Shown: positions 10,025 to 21,601 of the stretch, piece by piece
Numbering within the stretch: position 1 is the first letter of the stretch
Layout: each line of letters begins with the position of its first letter
Source: Pseudoxanthomonas sp. PXM03
GTDB taxonomy: Bacteria > Pseudomonadota > Gammaproteobacteria > Xanthomonadales > Xanthomonadaceae
Assembly (NCBI RefSeq): GCF_014852005.1
Contig: NZ_JACVAU010000002.1
Coordinates: 124,001-188,000 of the forward strand
Length of the DNA stretch: 64,000 nucleotides
Direction of reading: 5' to 3'
Notes under the pieces: generated by a model
The model's input: only the letters and a program-made list of their open reading frames with translations
Database searches by the model: none
What the model was told of the DNA's origin: nothing
Position numbers and translations under genes: made by a program

Positions 10025-11257
10025 TTACAGGGTGATGCCCTCGCGCGCCGCGATGGTGTGCACATCCTTGTCGCCACGGCCGGACAGATTGCACAGCACC
10101 AGCTGGTCCTTCGGCAGGTCGCGTGCCAGCTTGATCGCCTGCGCGACGGCGTGGCTGGATTCCAGCGCGGGCAGGATGCCCTCGGTGCGGGTCAGGCGAT
10201 GGAACGCGGCAAGCGCTTCCTCGTCGGTGACACCGACGTACTCCGCGCGCCCGCTATCCTTCAGGAAGGCGTGCTCGGGTCCGACGCCCGGGTAATCCAG
10301 GCCGGCGGAGATGGAGTGCGTTTCGATGATCTGCCCGTCGTCGTCGCAGATCACGTAGGTGCGGTTGCCGTGCAGCACGCCGATGCGGCCCGCCGACAGC
10401 GACGACGCGTGGCGCCCGGTTTCGATGCCGTCGCCAGCCGCTTCCGCACCGACGATGCGCACGCCCGAATCGTTGAGGAAGGCATGGAACAGGCCGATCG
10501 CGTTGCTGCCGCCGCCGACGCAGGCGGTGATCGCGTCCGGCAGGCGGCCGTAGTCGGCCAGCATCTGCGCCCTCGCCTCGCGGCCGACGACCGCATTGAA
10601 GTCGCGCACCATGCGCGGATACGGATCCGGGCCGGCGACGGTGCCGATGATGTAGAAGGTGTCGTGCACGTTGGTCACCCAGTCGCGCATCGCTTCGTTC
10701 AGTGCATCCTTCAGCGTGGCCGAGCCGCTGGTCACCGGCACCACGGTCGCGCCGAGCAGCTTCATCCGGTAGACGTTGATCTTCTGGCGCTCGATGTCGG
10801 TCGCGCCCATGTACACCACGCATTCCAGGCCCAGACGGGTGGCGACGGTGGCGCTGGCCACGCCGTGCTGGCCGGCACCGGTCTCGGCGATGATCCGCTT
10901 CTTGCCCATCCGGCTGGCCAGCAGGGCCTGCCCGATGGTGTTGTTGATCTTGTGCGCGCCGGTGTGGTTCAGGTCTTCGCGCTTGAGCAGGATCTGCGCA
11001 CCGCCCACTTCCCGGCTCAGGCGCTCGGCGTGGTAGATCGGACTGGGGCGGCCGACGTAGTGCTTGAGGTCCTTGTCGAAGGCAGCGATGAAGGCCGGAT
11101 CGATCCGCGCGGCGTCATAGGCGGCCGCCAGCTCCTGCAGCGGCCCCATCAGGGTCTCGGCGACGAAGCGGCCTCCGTGGCGACCGAAATGGCCGGCGGC
11201 ATCAGGGTAAGCGTGGTAGTCGGCGGGAGCGGGCATGGGCGGCAGGACAGTCTTCAC
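10025..11257 (-). CDS. trpB: tryptophan synthase beta chain
   Basis: A 410-residue PLP enzyme. The PLP lysine is in the motif [15 protein letters not shown] (about residue 100), the catalytic glutamate in [11 protein letters not shown] and the phosphate-binding loop in [10 protein letters not shown]. It condenses indole with serine to give tryptophan. The gene is divergent from the LysR regulator gene at 11334, with only 76 bases between the two starts. Confidence 0.98.
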   Translation of the reverse strand: MKTVLPPMPAPADYHAYPDAAGHFGRHGGRFVAETLMGPLQELAAAYDAARIDPAFIAAFDKDLKHYVGRPSPIYHAERLSREVGGAQILLKREDLNHTGAHKINNTIGQALLASRMGKKRIIAETGAGQHGVASATVATRLGLECVVYMGATDIERQKINVYRMKLLGATVVPVTSGSATLKDALNEAMRDWVTNVHDTFYIIGTVAGPDPYPRMVRDFNAVVGREARAQMLADYGRLPDAITACVGGGSNAIGLFHAFLNDSGVRIVGAEAAGDGIETGRHASSLSAGRIGVLHGNRTYVICDDDGQIIETHSISAGLDYPGVGPEHAFLKDSGRAEYVGVTDEEALAAFHRLTRTEGILPALESSHAVAQAIKLARDLPKDQLVLCNLSGRGDKDVHTIAAREGITL

Positions 11258-11295
11258 GGGCTGTCACTCTAGCGCACAGGTCATCACCGGAAAAA

Positions 11296-11311
11296 CGATG
11301 AAATATCATCG
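11296..11311. promoter_or_regulatory. palindrome in the trpB/LysR divergent promoter region, candidate operator
   Basis: CGATGAAATATCATCG is a perfect inverted repeat (six-base arms, four-base AT-rich centre) midway between the divergent starts of trpB and the LysR-type gene. LysR regulators usually bind an interrupted dyad in such a position. The palindrome is seen; its role is inferred. Confidence 0.5.
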
Positions 11312-11333
11312 ATCCGTGACTTAAACTCACGCA

Positions 11334-12215
11334 ATGTCACGTTCCCTGCCGCCCCTCAATGCCCTGCGAGCCTTCGAGGTCGCCGCCCGCCTGGGCAGCC
11401 TCAGCCGGGCGGCCAGCGAACTGCATGTCACCCACGGCGCGATCAGTCGCCATATCCGCACACTGGAGGACGCGCTGGGCCGGCCGCTGTTCGTCCGTGA
11501 AGGGCGAGGCCTCGCGCTGACGGCCGATGGGCAGCGCCTGCGCGACCTGGCCGGCGACGCGTTCACCAGCCTGCAGGCCGGCTGGGGCGCGTTGCAGCGC
11601 GAACGAAGACCGGCCGCGTTGGTGCTGGGCTGTCCCGGCAGCCTGCTTGCGCGCTGGGTGATCCCCCGGCTGGAACGGCTGGCGACCGACCTGCCGGACC
11701 TGACGCTGCACCTGTCCGCACAGGAAGGCGGAATCGATCTGGCAACGGCCGGCCTGGACGCGGCCCTGCTGCTGGGCGAGGCGCCATGGCCTTCGGCATG
11801 GCAGGTGCGGACGCTGGCGCCCGAACAGATCGGTCCCGTGCTCAGCCCACACCACGCGCGCTTCGCGGCGCTGCGTGATGCCCTGCCATCGGCATTGCGG
11901 GACGAGCCCCTCCTGCATACCGTTTCGCGACCGCAGGCGTGGCCGCACTGGTTCGCCTCCCGGCAACTGCCGGACGCGCCGCGCCTGGGCACCGGCTTCG
12001 ACCACCTCACCTATCTGCTGGAGGCCGCCATCGCGGGCCTGGGCGTCGCTATCGCGCCACGCGAACTGGTGCAGTCCGATCTCGACAGCGGCCGCCTGGT
12101 GGCGCCCTGGGGTTTCGTCGACACCGGGGGCGAGTGGGCGCTGTGCAGCGCACGCGGCAATCCTGATCCTCGCATCGCAGCGCTGGCCGACTGGCTGCGC
12201 GCGGAACTCGCGTAG
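11334..12215 (+). CDS. LysR-type transcriptional regulator, TrpI/GcvA-like
   Basis: A 293-residue protein. The N-terminal winged helix-turn-helix (LNALRAFEVAARLGSLSRAA through THGAISRHIRTLE) is followed by a periplasmic-binding-like effector domain from about residue 90. The HTH resembles the GcvA/AmpR/TrpI branch. It is transcribed divergently from trpBA, the same arrangement as trpI-trpBA in Pseudomonas, where TrpI with indoleglycerol phosphate activates trpBA. That role is inferred from position. It ends three bases before the convergent trpF. Confidence 0.88.
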   Translation: MSRSLPPLNALRAFEVAARLGSLSRAASELHVTHGAISRHIRTLEDALGRPLFVREGRGLALTADGQRLRDLAGDAFTSLQAGWGALQRERRPAALVLGCPGSLLARWVIPRLERLATDLPDLTLHLSAQEGGIDLATAGLDAALLLGEAPWPSAWQVRTLAPEQIGPVLSPHHARFAALRDALPSALRDEPLLHTVSRPQAWPHWFASRQLPDAPRLGTGFDHLTYLLEAAIAGLGVAIAPRELVQSDLDSGRLVAPWGFVDTGGEWALCSARGNPDPRIAALADWLRAELA

Positions 12216-12218
12216 CGC

Positions 12219-12857
12219 CTACGGCGAAGGTCGGGCGTCCGCCACGCGCACCGCGTCAACGAAGCGCCGCATCCTGTCGGCGTCCTTGATGCCGGGGCTC
12301 GCCTCGATGCCGCTGGACACATCCACGCCCCAAGGACGTGCCGTGCGCAACGCCAGCCCCACGTTCTCCGGCGACAGGCCGCCCGCCAGCAGGAACGGCT
12401 TGTCGGTGGCAACCGGCATGCGCCGCCAGTCGAAGCGCTGGCCACTGCCGCCCTGCTCCCCCGCGGCATGACCGTCGAACAGGAACCCCTGCGCGCCGGG
12501 ATACGCCGCGAGGGTCGCGAAAGCGCCATCGCCCTGCCCGCCCATCGCGATCGCCTTCCAGAAAGGCAGACCAAACGACACGGCGAAGGCATCGTCCTCG
12601 GCACCGTGGAACTGCAACACATCCGGCTGCAGCGACTCGACGATCTGCTCCACTTCACCCCGTGGGTTATCCATCACCAGGGCGACGACCGCGATCTCTT
12701 CCGGCACCAGCTCGCGCAGCATGCGTGCCTGGCCCAGCAGCAGGTGGCGCGGACTGCGCGGCGCGAACACCAGCCCCAGGTAGTCCACGCCCAGTTCGAT
12801 GGCGAGGCGGACATCCTCGGCGCGGGTGAGGCCACAGAACTTGATGCGGGTGTGCAT
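12219..12857 (-). CDS. trpF: phosphoribosylanthranilate isomerase
   Basis: A 212-residue TIM barrel starting MHTRIKFCGLTRAEDV; the catalytic cysteine is in KFCGLT (residue 8) and the general acid aspartate in LVMDNP. LQFHGAED, LLAGGLSPENV and the C-terminal GVDVSSGIE phosphate-binding segment are present. It catalyses the Amadori rearrangement of phosphoribosylanthranilate in tryptophan synthesis. It is a stand-alone gene, not fused to trpC as in E. coli, and lies downstream of truA. Confidence 0.97.
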   Translation of the reverse strand: MHTRIKFCGLTRAEDVRLAIELGVDYLGLVFAPRSPRHLLLGQARMLRELVPEEIAVVALVMDNPRGEVEQIVESLQPDVLQFHGAEDDAFAVSFGLPFWKAIAMGGQGDGAFATLAAYPGAQGFLFDGHAAGEQGGSGQRFDWRRMPVATDKPFLLAGGLSPENVGLALRTARPWGVDVSSGIEASPGIKDADRMRRFVDAVRVADARPSP

Positions 12858-12958
12858 GGTGGGCGCAGGCGATCAGGCGAGGGAGAAGCGTAGCCGCTTC
12901 GGCAGGTTCAGTGGGGGCACGCCCGGGTGCGGCGCTTACCGCGATCCGGTACACCAGC

Positions 12959-12981
12959 GTCGCGCGGAAGGGCGCTGCTAC
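12959..12981. repeat. REP-like palindrome overlapping the truA stop codon
   Basis: On the minus strand the sequence reads GTAGCAGCGCCCTTCCGCGC and then GAC, a degenerate GTAG-type REP with GCGC/GCGC stem. Its GTAG end supplies the TAG stop codon of truA (12978-12980). Confidence 0.5.
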
Positions 12982-13796
12982 AGGGCGATGACGGAGCTGC
13001 CCGGTACTTCCTGCAACGTCACTTCCGCAGGCATCTTCCACTGGGGCGGATACAGCGGACTGACGAAGACCAGCCCGTCCGGAGGTGCCGTCGGGCCGGC
13101 CACCGTGCGGTCGCGCCCGGCCAGCAGTTCCGCGATCCAGCCTTCGGGCCGTTCGCCGCGCCCCACCACCAGCAAGGAGCCGACGATGTTGCGCACCATG
13201 TGGTGCAGGAAGGCGTTGGCCTGTACGTCCACCACGACACGCTCGCCCTGGCGCGTGACCGAAATCGCATGCAGGTTGCGCATCGCATGCGGGGACTGGC
13301 AGTGGACGGTACGGAACGCGCTGAAGTCGTTTTCACCCAGCAGTACCTGCGCGGCGCGATGCATCGCGCCGTCGTCCAGCGGCATCCGTTCCCAGCTGAG
13401 GTACTGGCGTTCCAGCGCGGGGCGCGCCAACCGGTTCACGAGCGTATAGCGGTAGCGGCGCGCGCGTGCGGAAAAACGTGCGTGGAATTCCTCCGCCACC
13501 GGCTGGCACCAGCGCACACACACCGCAGGCGGCAGCCGCGCCGTCGTGCCGAGCAGCCAGCCTCGCGGGTCGCGTGCGGCATCGCTGTCGAAGTGCACCA
13601 CCTGGCATTGCGCATGCACGCCCGCGTCGGTGCGGCCGGCGCAGATGGTATTCACCTGGGCATTGGCCACCGACGACAGTGCGCCCTCCAGCGCCGCCTG
13701 GATGGTGGTGGTGTCGTCCGGCGTGCCGGACTTGCTCAGCCGCTGCCAGCCCAGGAATCCGCCGCCGTCGTATTCGACGCCCAGCGCGTAACGCAT
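12978..13796 (-). CDS. truA: tRNA pseudouridine(38-40) synthase TruA
   Basis: A 272-residue protein starting [18 protein letters not shown]. The catalytic aspartate lies in [12 protein letters not shown] (about residue 60), with [13 protein letters not shown] near the C-terminus. It isomerises uridines 38-40 in the anticodon arm of many tRNAs. It lies 15 bases after fimV. The stop codon is the TAG of a GTAG REP-like element, so the last residues (IAL) abut repeat sequence. Confidence 0.97.
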   Translation of the reverse strand: MRYALGVEYDGGGFLGWQRLSKSGTPDDTTTIQAALEGALSSVANAQVNTICAGRTDAGVHAQCQVVHFDSDAARDPRGWLLGTTARLPPAVCVRWCQPVAEEFHARFSARARRYRYTLVNRLARPALERQYLSWERMPLDDGAMHRAAQVLLGENDFSAFRTVHCQSPHAMRNLHAISVTRQGERVVVDVQANAFLHHMVRNIVGSLLVVGRGERPEGWIAELLAGRDRTVAGPTAPPDGLVFVSPLYPPQWKMPAEVTLQEVPGSSVIAL

Positions 13797-13811
13797 CAGC
13801 GCATCACCCGG

Positions 13812-15542
13812 TCATCCGATCTCGCGCAGCAACTGCAGCGCTTCATCGCGGGCGGCGGTGTCGCCGCCGGCGGCGACTTCGTTCAACAGGTCGCGCGCCG
13901 TGACCACATCGCCCAGGTCAAGGTAGGCCACCGCCAGTTCCAGCCGCTCGCGGCCCACGGGTGCCGGGGCAGGCGTCGCGACGGCGGCGGGCGCACCGCC
14001 GGAATGCCACGTGGGACCGGCCGCGACCGGTGCCGGCTTCGCCGCCGGCCTGGACGGCGCAGCCGCCGGCACGATCACGGGTTGCAGCGTCGGGCTGGGC
14101 GCGGGGTCCTCCACCGGAGCGGTCGGCATTCCCGCCGCGAGTTCGGCGGCGCGGCTGACGGCCGGCGCCTCGCCGAACACGCCGCTACGCGGTGCCGGCG
14201 CTGGCGACAGGCGCTTGCGACGCTGTGCGAAGCCCCATGCCAGCGCGCCTGCGAACAGCAGGCCGAAGCCCGCCCACGCCCACACCGGTACGCCGCCATC
14301 ACTGCCATTGCTCTGCGCCAACCGCTGCTGGGCGGCGGCGAGATCACTGTCCTTCATGGCCAGCAGTTTTTCCTGCTGCGCCTTGAGCTTCTCCAGGTCC
14401 GCGACCTGCGAGCGCAGTTCCTGCACTTCTGCTTCGCGCGCGGCCAGGTCTTCCTTCGATTGCTGCAACTGCTCGTTCGCCAACATCTCGCCCTCACCAC
14501 CGGCGTTGAGGCCGGACTGCGTTCCAGAACCCGACGTGCCCGTCGCCGCGGGCGCAATTTCCAGGCGCGCTTCCGCCACCTGGGGCGTGGGCGTCGCAGA
14601 CGCCGGAGCAGGCGCCATCGGTTCGACCACGGCCGCGGGCTGCGGAATCGGCGCGCGCGCGCGCCGCCACTCGGCGATCTGGCTGCGCACCAGCGCCGCC
14701 GCTTCGCTTTCCAGGATCGTCTGTGCCTCGGCCGTTTCGGGCACGCGCAGCACCGCGCCCTGCTTGAGCAGGTTGACGTTGCCATTGATGAAGGCGTCGG
14801 GATTGGCGCGCAGCAGTGCCACCATCGCCTGGTCCAGGGTGTAGCCCTGCTCGCGCGCCAGTGGCGCCGCGATCTGCGACAGCGACTGGCCCCTGCGCAC
14901 CGGCGCCAGCGTGTCGCCCGGGGAAACCTGCGGCGCGGTCGCGGGCGCGGCGGTGGCGACGGGCTCCGGCGCCGCACGCACCGGCGCCTCGGCAGCCGGT
15001 TGCGCCGCTGGCGGAGGTTCCGGCGTCGCCACCACGACCGGCTCGACCGGTCGGCTGATGGTGTCCGAGGGCGCCGCCAAGGGCGCGTCGATCACCGGCT
15101 GCTCGGCAGCCGCCAGCGTTCCTGGCGCACTCACGAGCGCGGAGTATTCGCGGACCAGCCGGCCTTGTCCCCAATCGACCTCGATCAGGAAGTTGACTGC
15201 CGGCACGTCGACCGGCGTGCGGCTGGTGACGCGCACCACCGGGCGCCCCGCCTCATCCAGCGCGACGGTGAAATCCAGTTCATTGACCAGGCCCTGTGGC
15301 CGCGGCAGGCCCACGCGCTCGAACGTCACCGGCGACGCCAGGCGCGCGCTCAGCTGCTCCAGCTCGCCGGGCTCGCTGGAAATGATCGGAATCTCGGCCA
15401 GCAGAGGCTGGCCGGGCTGCGATTTGACCTTGATCTCCCCCAGGCCGAGCGCGAGGGCCACGTTGCTCAGCAACGCGAGCCCCAGCCCGATCATGCCGGC
15501 CAGCAGGAGTCTTGCCGCCCGAGGTCTGTGCTTCGGTTTCAC
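13812..15542 (-). CDS. fimV: FimV-like pilus assembly/polar hub protein
   Basis: A 576-residue protein with GTG start and a GGAAGG ribosome site. Order: signal or anchor helix (about 10-32); FimV N-terminal domain (LGLGEIKVKSQPGQPLLAEI, to about 140); Ala/Pro-rich stretch; LysM-like region (PVRRGQSLSQIA to PNAFINGN-type segment VNLLKQGAVLRVPE, about 210-265); a coiled coil (LQQSKEDLAAREAEVQELRS); one membrane helix (VWAWAGFGLLFAGALAWGFA); and a C-terminal FimV motif (LDLGDVVTARDLLNEV). In Pseudomonas FimV organises type IV pili and twitching at the pole. It sits between asd and truA, as in related species. Confidence 0.92.
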   Translation of the reverse strand: MKPKHRPRAARLLLAGMIGLGLALLSNVALALGLGEIKVKSQPGQPLLAEIPIISSEPGELEQLSARLASPVTFERVGLPRPQGLVNELDFTVALDEAGRPVVRVTSRTPVDVPAVNFLIEVDWGQGRLVREYSALVSAPGTLAAAEQPVIDAPLAAPSDTISRPVEPVVVATPEPPPAAQPAAEAPVRAAPEPVATAAPATAPQVSPGDTLAPVRRGQSLSQIAAPLAREQGYTLDQAMVALLRANPDAFINGNVNLLKQGAVLRVPETAEAQTILESEAAALVRSQIAEWRRARAPIPQPAAVVEPMAPAPASATPTPQVAEARLEIAPAATGTSGSGTQSGLNAGGEGEMLANEQLQQSKEDLAAREAEVQELRSQVADLEKLKAQQEKLLAMKDSDLAAAQQRLAQSNGSDGGVPVWAWAGFGLLFAGALAWGFAQRRKRLSPAPAPRSGVFGEAPAVSRAAELAAGMPTAPVEDPAPSPTLQPVIVPAAAPSRPAAKPAPVAAGPTWHSGGAPAAVATPAPAPVGRERLELAVAYLDLGDVVTARDLLNEVAAGGDTAARDEALQLLREIG

Positions 15543-15580
15543 GGCCCTTCCCCATGTTTCCCGGCCACGACTATAGCCGC

Positions 15581-16606
<1,026 letters not shown>

Positions 16607-16682
16607 GGATGGGTTTTCGCGAAGAAGGGAATGAAGACAGCAGACACGTGTTGGCTGTGCTCGGGGAACCTGCGGGCGTGCC

Positions 16683-17723
16683 TCAGGCTCCCTGTCGTTT
16701 GGCGATGGTGGTTTTGGTGGTGCCGGCAACGGCCAGCGCATCGGGATTGATCGGCGTCGGCGGATTGCCCGCGTCCGGACCTTCACCGAGCGCGGCGATC
16801 AGGTTGTCCACCGCCAGCGAGACCATCGCGCGACGCGTGGCCAGGCTGGCGCTGGCGATGTGCGGGGTCAGCACCACGTTGCGCAGCGCCAGCAGCTCCG
16901 GGCGCACGGCCGGTTCGCCTTCGTAGACATCCAGCCCTGCGGCGGCCAGCCGGCCGCTGGCCAGCGCGTCGGCCAGTGCCACCTCATCGACGATGCCGCC
17001 TCGCGCGATGTTGACCAGCGTGGCCGTCGGCTTCATCTTCGCCAGCGCCGACGCGTCGACCAGATGGTGTGCCTGCGGCGAGTACGGCAACACCAGCATC
17101 ACGTGGTCGGCCCGTGCGAGCAGGTCGTCGAGGCCGGCGTAGGCCGCACCACACTCCTGCTCGATCGCCTGCGGCAAGCGACTGCGGTTGTGGTACAGCA
17201 CGCGCATGTCGAAGCCGCGCGCACGCCGTGCGATGCCCTGCCCGATGCGCCCCATGCCGACGATGCCCAGCGTGCTGCCATGCAGGTCGGCGCCGAGCAG
17301 CGTACCGAACGACCACTGCTGCCACTGCCCGTCTCGCAGCCAGCGCTCGGCCTCGGTGATGCGTCGCGCGGTCGCCATCAGCAGCGCGAAGCCGAAATCG
17401 GCCGTCGTCTCGGTCAAGACGTCCGGGGTATTGGTCGCGACGATGCCCGCCCGTGTCAGCGCATCGACGTCAAGGTTGTTGTAGCCCACGCCGACGTTGG
17501 CGATGGCCCGCAACTGCGGCGCATCGGCGATTTCCCGGAGGCCGATGCGTTCGTTCAGCGTCACCAGCGCACCCGCGCTGTCGCGCAATGCCGCGGCGAT
17601 GGCCTGCGGCGTGTACTCGGTGACTTCCGCCGTCGAACGCACGTCGAAGTGCGCGGCAAGCCGTCCGACGATGTCGTCGAACAGCGGCTGCGACACCCAG
17701 ACGCGCGGCCGCAGCTCAGCCAT
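16683..17723 (-). CDS. D-isomer-specific 2-hydroxyacid dehydrogenase (glyoxylate/hydroxypyruvate reductase-like)
   Basis: About 346 residues starting [17 protein letters not shown]. The catalytic arginine, glutamate and histidine appear in [18 protein letters not shown] and LTPHIASAS; the NAD(P) Rossmann motif is [17 protein letters not shown], followed by HNRSRLP, where Asn-Arg-Ser favours NADPH as in GhrB. Reduction of glyoxylate or hydroxypyruvate is the likeliest role, but 2-ketogluconate or phosphonate relatives cannot be excluded. The C-terminal tail past [10 protein letters not shown] is extended. Its start overlaps the aroC stop by eight bases. Confidence 0.9.
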   Translation of the reverse strand: MAELRPRVWVSQPLFDDIVGRLAAHFDVRSTAEVTEYTPQAIAAALRDSAGALVTLNERIGLREIADAPQLRAIANVGVGYNNLDVDALTRAGIVATNTPDVLTETTADFGFALLMATARRITEAERWLRDGQWQQWSFGTLLGADLHGSTLGIVGMGRIGQGIARRARGFDMRVLYHNRSRLPQAIEQECGAAYAGLDDLLARADHVMLVLPYSPQAHHLVDASALAKMKPTATLVNIARGGIVDEVALADALASGRLAAAGLDVYEGEPAVRPELLALRNVVLTPHIASASLATRRAMVSLAVDNLIAALGEGPDAGNPPTPINPDALAVAGTTKTTIAKRQGA

Positions 17724-18819
17724 CGACGCCGCCGGGAACGTGCGGCGGCACGTCACCCACGTCGCCGCATTGCGCGCGGTGGCGCAGCGCCTGGTCCATC
17801 AGCACCAGCGCCATCATCGCCTCGGCGATCGGCGTGGCGCGGATGCCGACGCACGGGTCATGGCGGCCGGTGGTGATGACGTCCACCGTGTTGCCGTCCA
17901 CGTCCACCGTGGCACCCGGCAGGCGCAGGCTGGAGGTGGGCTTCAGCACGATCGAGGCCGTTACCTGCTGGCCGGTCGATATGCCGCCGAGAATGCCGCC
18001 CGCATGGTTGGACAGGAAGCCCGCCGGCGTCATCAGATCGCGATGCTCGGTGCCCTTCTGGGTGACCGCCGCGAAGCCGTCGCCGATCTCCACGCCCTTC
18101 ACGGCGTTGATGCTCATCAATGCGGCTGCCAGGTCGCCGTCGAGCTTGCCGTAGATCGGCTCACCCCAGCCGGCCGGCACGCCGTCGGCGACGACGTTGA
18201 CGCGCGCACCGATGGAGTCGCCCGATTTGCGCAGCGCGTCCATATAGGTTTCCAGCGCCGGCACCTGCCCGGCACAGGGCCAGAAGAACGGATTGTCTTC
18301 CACCGCGCTCCAGTCGAAACCGTCGGGTGTGATCGGCCCGAGTTGCGACAGGTAGCCGCGCACGCTGACGCCGAAGCGCTGCAGCAGCCACTTCTTCGCG
18401 ATCACGCCGGCGGCCACGCGCATGGTGGTTTCGCGCGCGGACGAGCGCCCGCCGCCGCGCGGGTCGCGGATGCCGTACTTCTGCCAGTAGGTGTAGTCGG
18501 CATGGCCCGGACGGAACTGCCGCGCGATGTCCGCATAGTCCTTGCTGCGCTGGTCGGTGTTGCGGATCAGCAACGCGATCGGCGTGCCGGTGGTGCGGCC
18601 TTCGTAGACGCCGCTGAGGATCTCGACCTCATCGGCCTCGCGGCGCGCGGAGGTGTGCCGCGACTTGCCGGTGGCGCGGCGTTCCAGGTCGTGGCGGAAT
18701 TCCTCCGGCGCGATCTCCAGCCCCGGCGGGCAGCCGTCGATCACGCAGCCGATGGCCGGCCCGTGCGATTCGCCGAACGTGGTGACCGTGAGGAGTTTTC
18801 CGAAACTGTTGCTGCTCAA
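17716..18819 (-). CDS. aroC: chorismate synthase
   Basis: A 367-residue enzyme. The signature motifs are [45 protein letters not shown] and [18 protein letters not shown]. It performs the FMN-dependent 1,4-elimination of phosphate from EPSP to give chorismate, the branch point for aromatic amino acids. The family start ([20 protein letters not shown]) corresponds to a TTG at 18819 with GGAG eight bases upstream; the ATG at 18864 would add 15 residues unlike the family. Confidence 0.96.
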   Translation of the reverse strand: MSSNSFGKLLTVTTFGESHGPAIGCVIDGCPPGLEIAPEEFRHDLERRATGKSRHTSARREADEVEILSGVYEGRTTGTPIALLIRNTDQRSKDYADIARQFRPGHADYTYWQKYGIRDPRGGGRSSARETTMRVAAGVIAKKWLLQRFGVSVRGYLSQLGPITPDGFDWSAVEDNPFFWPCAGQVPALETYMDALRKSGDSIGARVNVVADGVPAGWGEPIYGKLDGDLAAALMSINAVKGVEIGDGFAAVTQKGTEHRDLMTPAGFLSNHAGGILGGISTGQQVTASIVLKPTSSLRLPGATVDVDGNTVDVITTGRHDPCVGIRATPIAEAMMALVLMDQALRHRAQCGDVGDVPPHVPGGVDG

Positions 18820-18958
18820 GCGCCGCTCCGCGGATGGAACCACCGGTGCCGGGCGTTGAAGCATCGCATACCGGCCGCCCTATTGTGCAGTGCGCCAACG
18901 CCAGCCGCGACGGTTGCAGGCGCAACCGCTGCGCAGGCGCCGCGGGATCCGGGGCGCG

Positions 18959-19888
18959 TTATTTTCGCGTGGCGGCGAGCGCGGTGATGCGCGCGCTGTG
19001 GCGGATCAGCTCCGCGCATTCGACGGCGAAGATGCCCATCTGCCCCACCTTGAATTCGATCCAGGCGAACTCGACGTCGGGCAGCAGCTTCACCAGCGCA
19101 CGCTCGGACTCGCCGACTTCGCAGATCAGCAGGCCGTCCTGGCTGAGGTGCAGCGGCGCATCGCGCAGGATCTTCAGCACCAGGTCCAGGCCGTCGTCGC
19201 CTGCCCGCAGGCCGAGTTCCGGCTCGTAGGAGTATTCCTTCGGCAGCGCATCGGTCTCGTCGTTGGTGACGTAGGGCGGATTGGTGACGATCAGGTCGTA
19301 GTGGCGGCCGGTCAGGCCACCGAACAGGTCGGACTTGATGAAGTGCACGTTGTCGGCATGCAGGCGCGCCTTGTTCTCGGCCGACAGGGCCAGCGCGTCG
19401 TCGCTGATGTCGACGCCGTCGACCTGCCAGTCCGGGTTGTAGTGGCCCATCGCGATGGCGATGCAGCCCGAGCCCGTGCACAGGTCCAGCGCGCGATTCA
19501 CTTCGCGGCCGCCCAGCCAGGGCTCGAAGCCCGATTCGATCAGCTCGGCGATCGGTGAACGCGGCACCAGTGCACGCGCATCGCTCTTGAAGCTCAGGCC
19601 CGCGAACCAGGCTTCACCGGTCAGGTAGGCCACCGGAACGCGCTCATCCACGCGGCGCTCGAACAGCCCCAGGATCTTCGCTTTCTCCGCCGTCGTCAGC
19701 CGTGCCTGGCCATAGGCTGGGCCGAGATCGGGTGGCAGGTGCAGGGTGTGCAGCACCAGGTGCGAGGCTTCGTCCAGCGCATTGTCGTAGCTGTGGCCGA
19801 AGGTCAGGCCGGCGGCGTTGAAACGGCTGGCGCCGTAGCGGATCAGGTCGATGATCGTATGCAGTTCTGCGGCGACGTCGGCGGTCAT
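18959..19888 (-). CDS. prmB: ribosomal protein uL3 glutamine N5-methyltransferase PrmB
   Basis: A 309-residue SAM-dependent methyltransferase. The N-terminal helical domain (residues 1-110) is followed by a Rossmann core with the SAM motif DLCTGSGCIAIAMG and the catalytic NPPY in IVTNPPYVTNDE, which binds the glutamine side chain. The N-terminal part distinguishes it from PrmC, which methylates release factors. PrmB methylates Gln150 of L3. It lies upstream of aroC, a linkage shared with other gammaproteobacteria, and is divergent from the SCO1-like gene. Confidence 0.93.
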   Translation of the reverse strand: MTADVAAELHTIIDLIRYGASRFNAAGLTFGHSYDNALDEASHLVLHTLHLPPDLGPAYGQARLTTAEKAKILGLFERRVDERVPVAYLTGEAWFAGLSFKSDARALVPRSPIAELIESGFEPWLGGREVNRALDLCTGSGCIAIAMGHYNPDWQVDGVDISDDALALSAENKARLHADNVHFIKSDLFGGLTGRHYDLIVTNPPYVTNDETDALPKEYSYEPELGLRAGDDGLDLVLKILRDAPLHLSQDGLLICEVGESERALVKLLPDVEFAWIEFKVGQMGIFAVECAELIRHSARITALAATRK

Positions 19889-20026
19889 GGCAAGGCTTGT
19901 GAAGACGCCGGGACGGCGAAGGCCGCCGATTATAGGGGCTGCCCCGGTATCATGGCGGCCTTCATGCCGCGCCCATGCGGCTCCGGCCCGCCGGCCGTGC
20001 CCTCCTCCTCGTGGGAATCCCACTGC

Positions 20027-20680
20027 ATGTTCAACAAGAAGATCGGCCTCATCCTCGTCCTGGCGCTCGCCGCCGGCCTGGGCCTGCTGGCCGCACAGAA
20101 GTTCTTCGGCCCCGTCACGCCCGCCACGCCATGGCCGGCCACGCAGACGGTGACCCTGTTCCCGCAGGCGCGCCCGCTGCCACCCTTTTCGCTGCGCCAG
20201 TCTGACGGCACCCAGCTGGCCGACGGCGAGCTGAAAGGCCATTGGACGCTGGTATTCCTGGGCTTCACCTTCTGCCCGGATGTCTGCCCGACCACGCTGG
20301 CCGAACTGGCCCAGGCACAGGCCCAGTGGAAGGACCTGCCCGATTCCACCCGCCCGCGCGTGCTGTTCGTCTCCGTGGACCCGGAACGCGACACGCCCAC
20401 CCGCATCGGCGAGTACGCGCATGCCTTCCATCCCGACACGATGGCGGCTACGGCCGACGTGCCGACGCTGGAGAACTTCGCCAAGTCGCTGGGCTTCGTC
20501 TTCATGAAAGTGCCCGGTGACGGGTTCGAGCAGAATCCGAACGACTACAGCATGGACCACTCCTCCGCGATCGGCGTGCTGGACCCGCAGGGACGCCTGG
20601 CCGGCCTGATCCGCCCGCCGTTCCAGCCGAAGGCGATCGCCGCGGACATGCGTGCGCTGACCGAGGCGTCGGCGAAATGA
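20027..20680 (+). CDS. SCO1/SenC family copper chaperone
   Basis: A 217-residue protein with an N-terminal membrane anchor (about residues 5-25) and a thioredoxin-like fold facing the periplasm. The copper ligands are visible: the cysteine pair in [10 protein letters not shown] and the histidine in [12 protein letters not shown]. Sco proteins deliver copper to, or reduce the Cu-A site of, cytochrome c oxidase. No oxidase gene is in the window. It overlaps psd by four bases, an unexpected partner, so co-transcription probably reflects compact packing. Confidence 0.93.
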   Translation: MFNKKIGLILVLALAAGLGLLAAQKFFGPVTPATPWPATQTVTLFPQARPLPPFSLRQSDGTQLADGELKGHWTLVFLGFTFCPDVCPTTLAELAQAQAQWKDLPDSTRPRVLFVSVDPERDTPTRIGEYAHAFHPDTMAATADVPTLENFAKSLGFVFMKVPGDGFEQNPNDYSMDHSSAIGVLDPQGRLAGLIRPPFQPKAIAADMRALTEASAK

Positions 20681-21522
20681 GCCTGCTGACTTCGCTGACC
20701 TACGTCCTGCCGCATCGCTTCCTCTCCTCGCTGGCGCGGCGGCTGGCGTATTCCACCTCGCCGGGCACCAGCCGCTGGCTGATCGATACGGTGACCAAGA
20801 AGTTCAACGTCGACCTCGATGAGGCCGCGAATCCGGATCCGCGTTCCTACCCCAGCTTCAACGCCTTCTTCACCCGCGCGCTGAAGCCCGGTGCGCGCGT
20901 CGCCGACGCCGATCCGCGCGCGCTGCTGATGCCGGCCGACGGCCATATCAGCCAGTGCGGTCCTATCGAGGACGGCCGCATCTTCCAGGCCAAGGGCCAG
21001 TCGTTCACCGCCGCCGAACTGCTGGGCGATGCGGCAGCCGCGGAACCGTTCCGCAACGGTCTGTTCGCCACCGTCTACCTGTCGCCGCGCGACTACCACC
21101 GTGTGCACATGCCGTGGACCGGCACGCTGCGCGAGACGGTGCATGTCCCCGGCCGTCTCTTCAGCGTGGGCACCGATGCGGTGGCCAACGTGCCGCGCCT
21201 GTTCGCGCGCAACGAGCGCCTGGTCTGCCACTTCGACACCGATTTCGGTCCGATGGTGTCGGTGATGGTCGGCGCGCTGCTCGTCTCCGGCGTGGAGACA
21301 GTGTGGAGCGGCGAGGAAATCCCCGCCTACGGCAGCGCGATCACGCGCAAGGACTGCCGCGGCAAGGGCGTCACGCTGGAGCGCTTCGCCGAGATGGCGC
21401 GGTTCAATTACGGCTCGACGGTGATCGTGCTGTTGCCGCCGGGGGTAGCGGAACTTGCCCCGGAACTGAAGGCGGAATCGCCCGTGCGTCTTGGACAGGC
21501 ACTGGCACGTCTGACCGCCTGA
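20677..21522 (+). CDS. psd: phosphatidylserine decarboxylase proenzyme
   Basis: A 281-residue proenzyme. Conserved blocks include [41 protein letters not shown] and [12 protein letters not shown]. Self-cleavage occurs at the Gly-Ser of [12 protein letters not shown] near the C-terminus, giving a pyruvoyl group on the small alpha chain; tyrosine replaces the leucine of the common LGST motif, while GST is intact. It makes phosphatidylethanolamine at the inner membrane. Confidence 0.97.
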   Translation: MSLLTSLTYVLPHRFLSSLARRLAYSTSPGTSRWLIDTVTKKFNVDLDEAANPDPRSYPSFNAFFTRALKPGARVADADPRALLMPADGHISQCGPIEDGRIFQAKGQSFTAAELLGDAAAAEPFRNGLFATVYLSPRDYHRVHMPWTGTLRETVHVPGRLFSVGTDAVANVPRLFARNERLVCHFDTDFGPMVSVMVGALLVSGVETVWSGEEIPAYGSAITRKDCRGKGVTLERFAEMARFNYGSTVIVLLPPGVAELAPELKAESPVRLGQALARLTA

Positions 21523-21601
21523 TGGCGGAAGCCGACCGTGTTGCGACGCGCGCCTGCTGATCGCCGCCTCGCCGCCGGACGTCGGACATCCCTCCGCTCC
21601 G

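Noticed and set aside
18820-18864. ATG start 15 codons upstream of aroC
   Set aside because: The extra residues do not fit the family start SSNSFGKL, and the TTG has a well-spaced GGAG.
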